Shown: positions 5,669-5,784 of the stretch, piece by piece | Layout of the letters: the number at the start of each line of letters is the position of its first letter | Numbering within the stretch: the first letter of the stretch is position 1 | DNA from: Patescibacteria group bacterium | GTDB taxonomy: Bacteria; Patescibacteria; Paceibacteria; UBA6257; 2-01-FULL-56-20 | Assembly (NCBI GenBank): GCA_023484365.1 | Contig: JAMDBA010000010.1 | Coordinates: 1-5,784 of the forward strand | DNA length: 5,784 nt | Direction: 5' to 3' | Made by a program: the position numbers and the translations under genes | Notes under the pieces: generated by a model | Seen by the model: only the letters and a program-made list of their open reading frames with translations | Told to the model about the DNA's origin: nothing | The model's database searches: none

Positions 5669-5694
5669 TATCCTGTGTTATAAATCCTAAATCC
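5669..5694 (+). repeat. 26-bp intergenic direct repeat, copy 2
   Basis: Exact copy of 5604-5629. The 39 bases between the copies hold two small hairpins: TCCGCC-GAA-GGCGGA (5631-5645) and GGAG-GAAA-CTCC (5655-5666), the second with a GNRA-type loop. Confidence 0.95.
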
Positions 5695-5741
5695 GAAGCT
5701 CGAAATCTCAAACAAATTCAAATAATTAAAACTCAAAAAGT

Positions 5742-5771
5742 GAAGCTCCACCAGCAGGAGCTGGCGGCTTC
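5742..5771. terminator. Terminator-like hairpin at the right edge
   Basis: GAAG (5742-5745) pairs with CTTC (5768-5771), and CCACCAGC (5748-5755) pairs with GCTGGCGG (5760-5767) with one mismatch, around an AGGA loop. TTCTTATTT follows on the plus strand and TTTTTGAGTTTTAATT on the minus strand. It could end the comM transcript, about 230 bp after the gene, or a gene converging from the right. It may work both ways. Confidence 0.6.
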
Positions 5772-5784
5772 TTCTTATTTCGGC

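Larger units (their letters stand above)
5510..5784. other. Non-coding tail after comM
   Basis: There is no convincing gene on either strand. The stretch holds two direct and one inverted copy of an AT-rich repeat, short GC hairpins and a terminator-like stem near the right edge. It looks like an intergenic repeat region. No promoter stands out. Confidence 0.75.

Overview
The window reads as a piece of a low-GC bacterial genome with very short, compact genes. It most resembles Patescibacteria (Candidate Phyla Radiation, Parcubacteria-like). This is an inference from AT-rich, lysine-rich proteins, missing Shine-Dalgarno (SD) sites before the housekeeping genes, several small orphan genes, and small GC hairpins between genes. 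There is no rRNA or other phylogenetic marker, so the assignment is tentative.

Layout, left to right. Positions 1-1248 hold the groES-groEL chaperonin operon on the minus strand, with a consensus sigma70 promoter. groEL is cut after 273 codons, and the cut coincides exactly with a 22-bp inverted copy of an internal part of the same gene (1-22 against 199-220). The truncation is therefore most likely a chimeric junction or assembly artefact, not biology. Positions 1281-3584 hold a minus-strand island of four small genes of unknown function in three transcription units. Each unit has its own promoter, an AGGAG-type ribosome site and a hairpin terminator. Two of the proteins carry Cys-pair (zinc-binding-like) motifs, and one of these resembles a YgiT/MqsA-type zinc finger. 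The three promoters are built on related 43-bp blocks that end in the -35 hexamer and are followed by 17-bp spacers, which makes them a small family of homologous promoter cassettes. Positions 3614-5509 hold a plus-strand pair: a DksA/TraR-type zinc-finger protein, probably leaderless, and a full-length ComM/YifB AAA+ ATPase. Positions 5510-5784 are non-coding and rich in repeats and hairpins.

How the genes fit together. GroES and GroEL form the folding chamber. The DksA-like protein would act on RNA polymerase. ComM is a helicase-like ATPase that helps incoming DNA recombine during natural transformation in other bacteria. The island genes cannot be given a function. Their shared promoter blocks suggest co-regulation by one DNA-binding factor, or a common origin as transferable expression cassettes.

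The observations most worth following are the repeated promoter blocks, the contrast between SD-less core genes and strong-SD island genes, and the inverted junction that breaks groEL.
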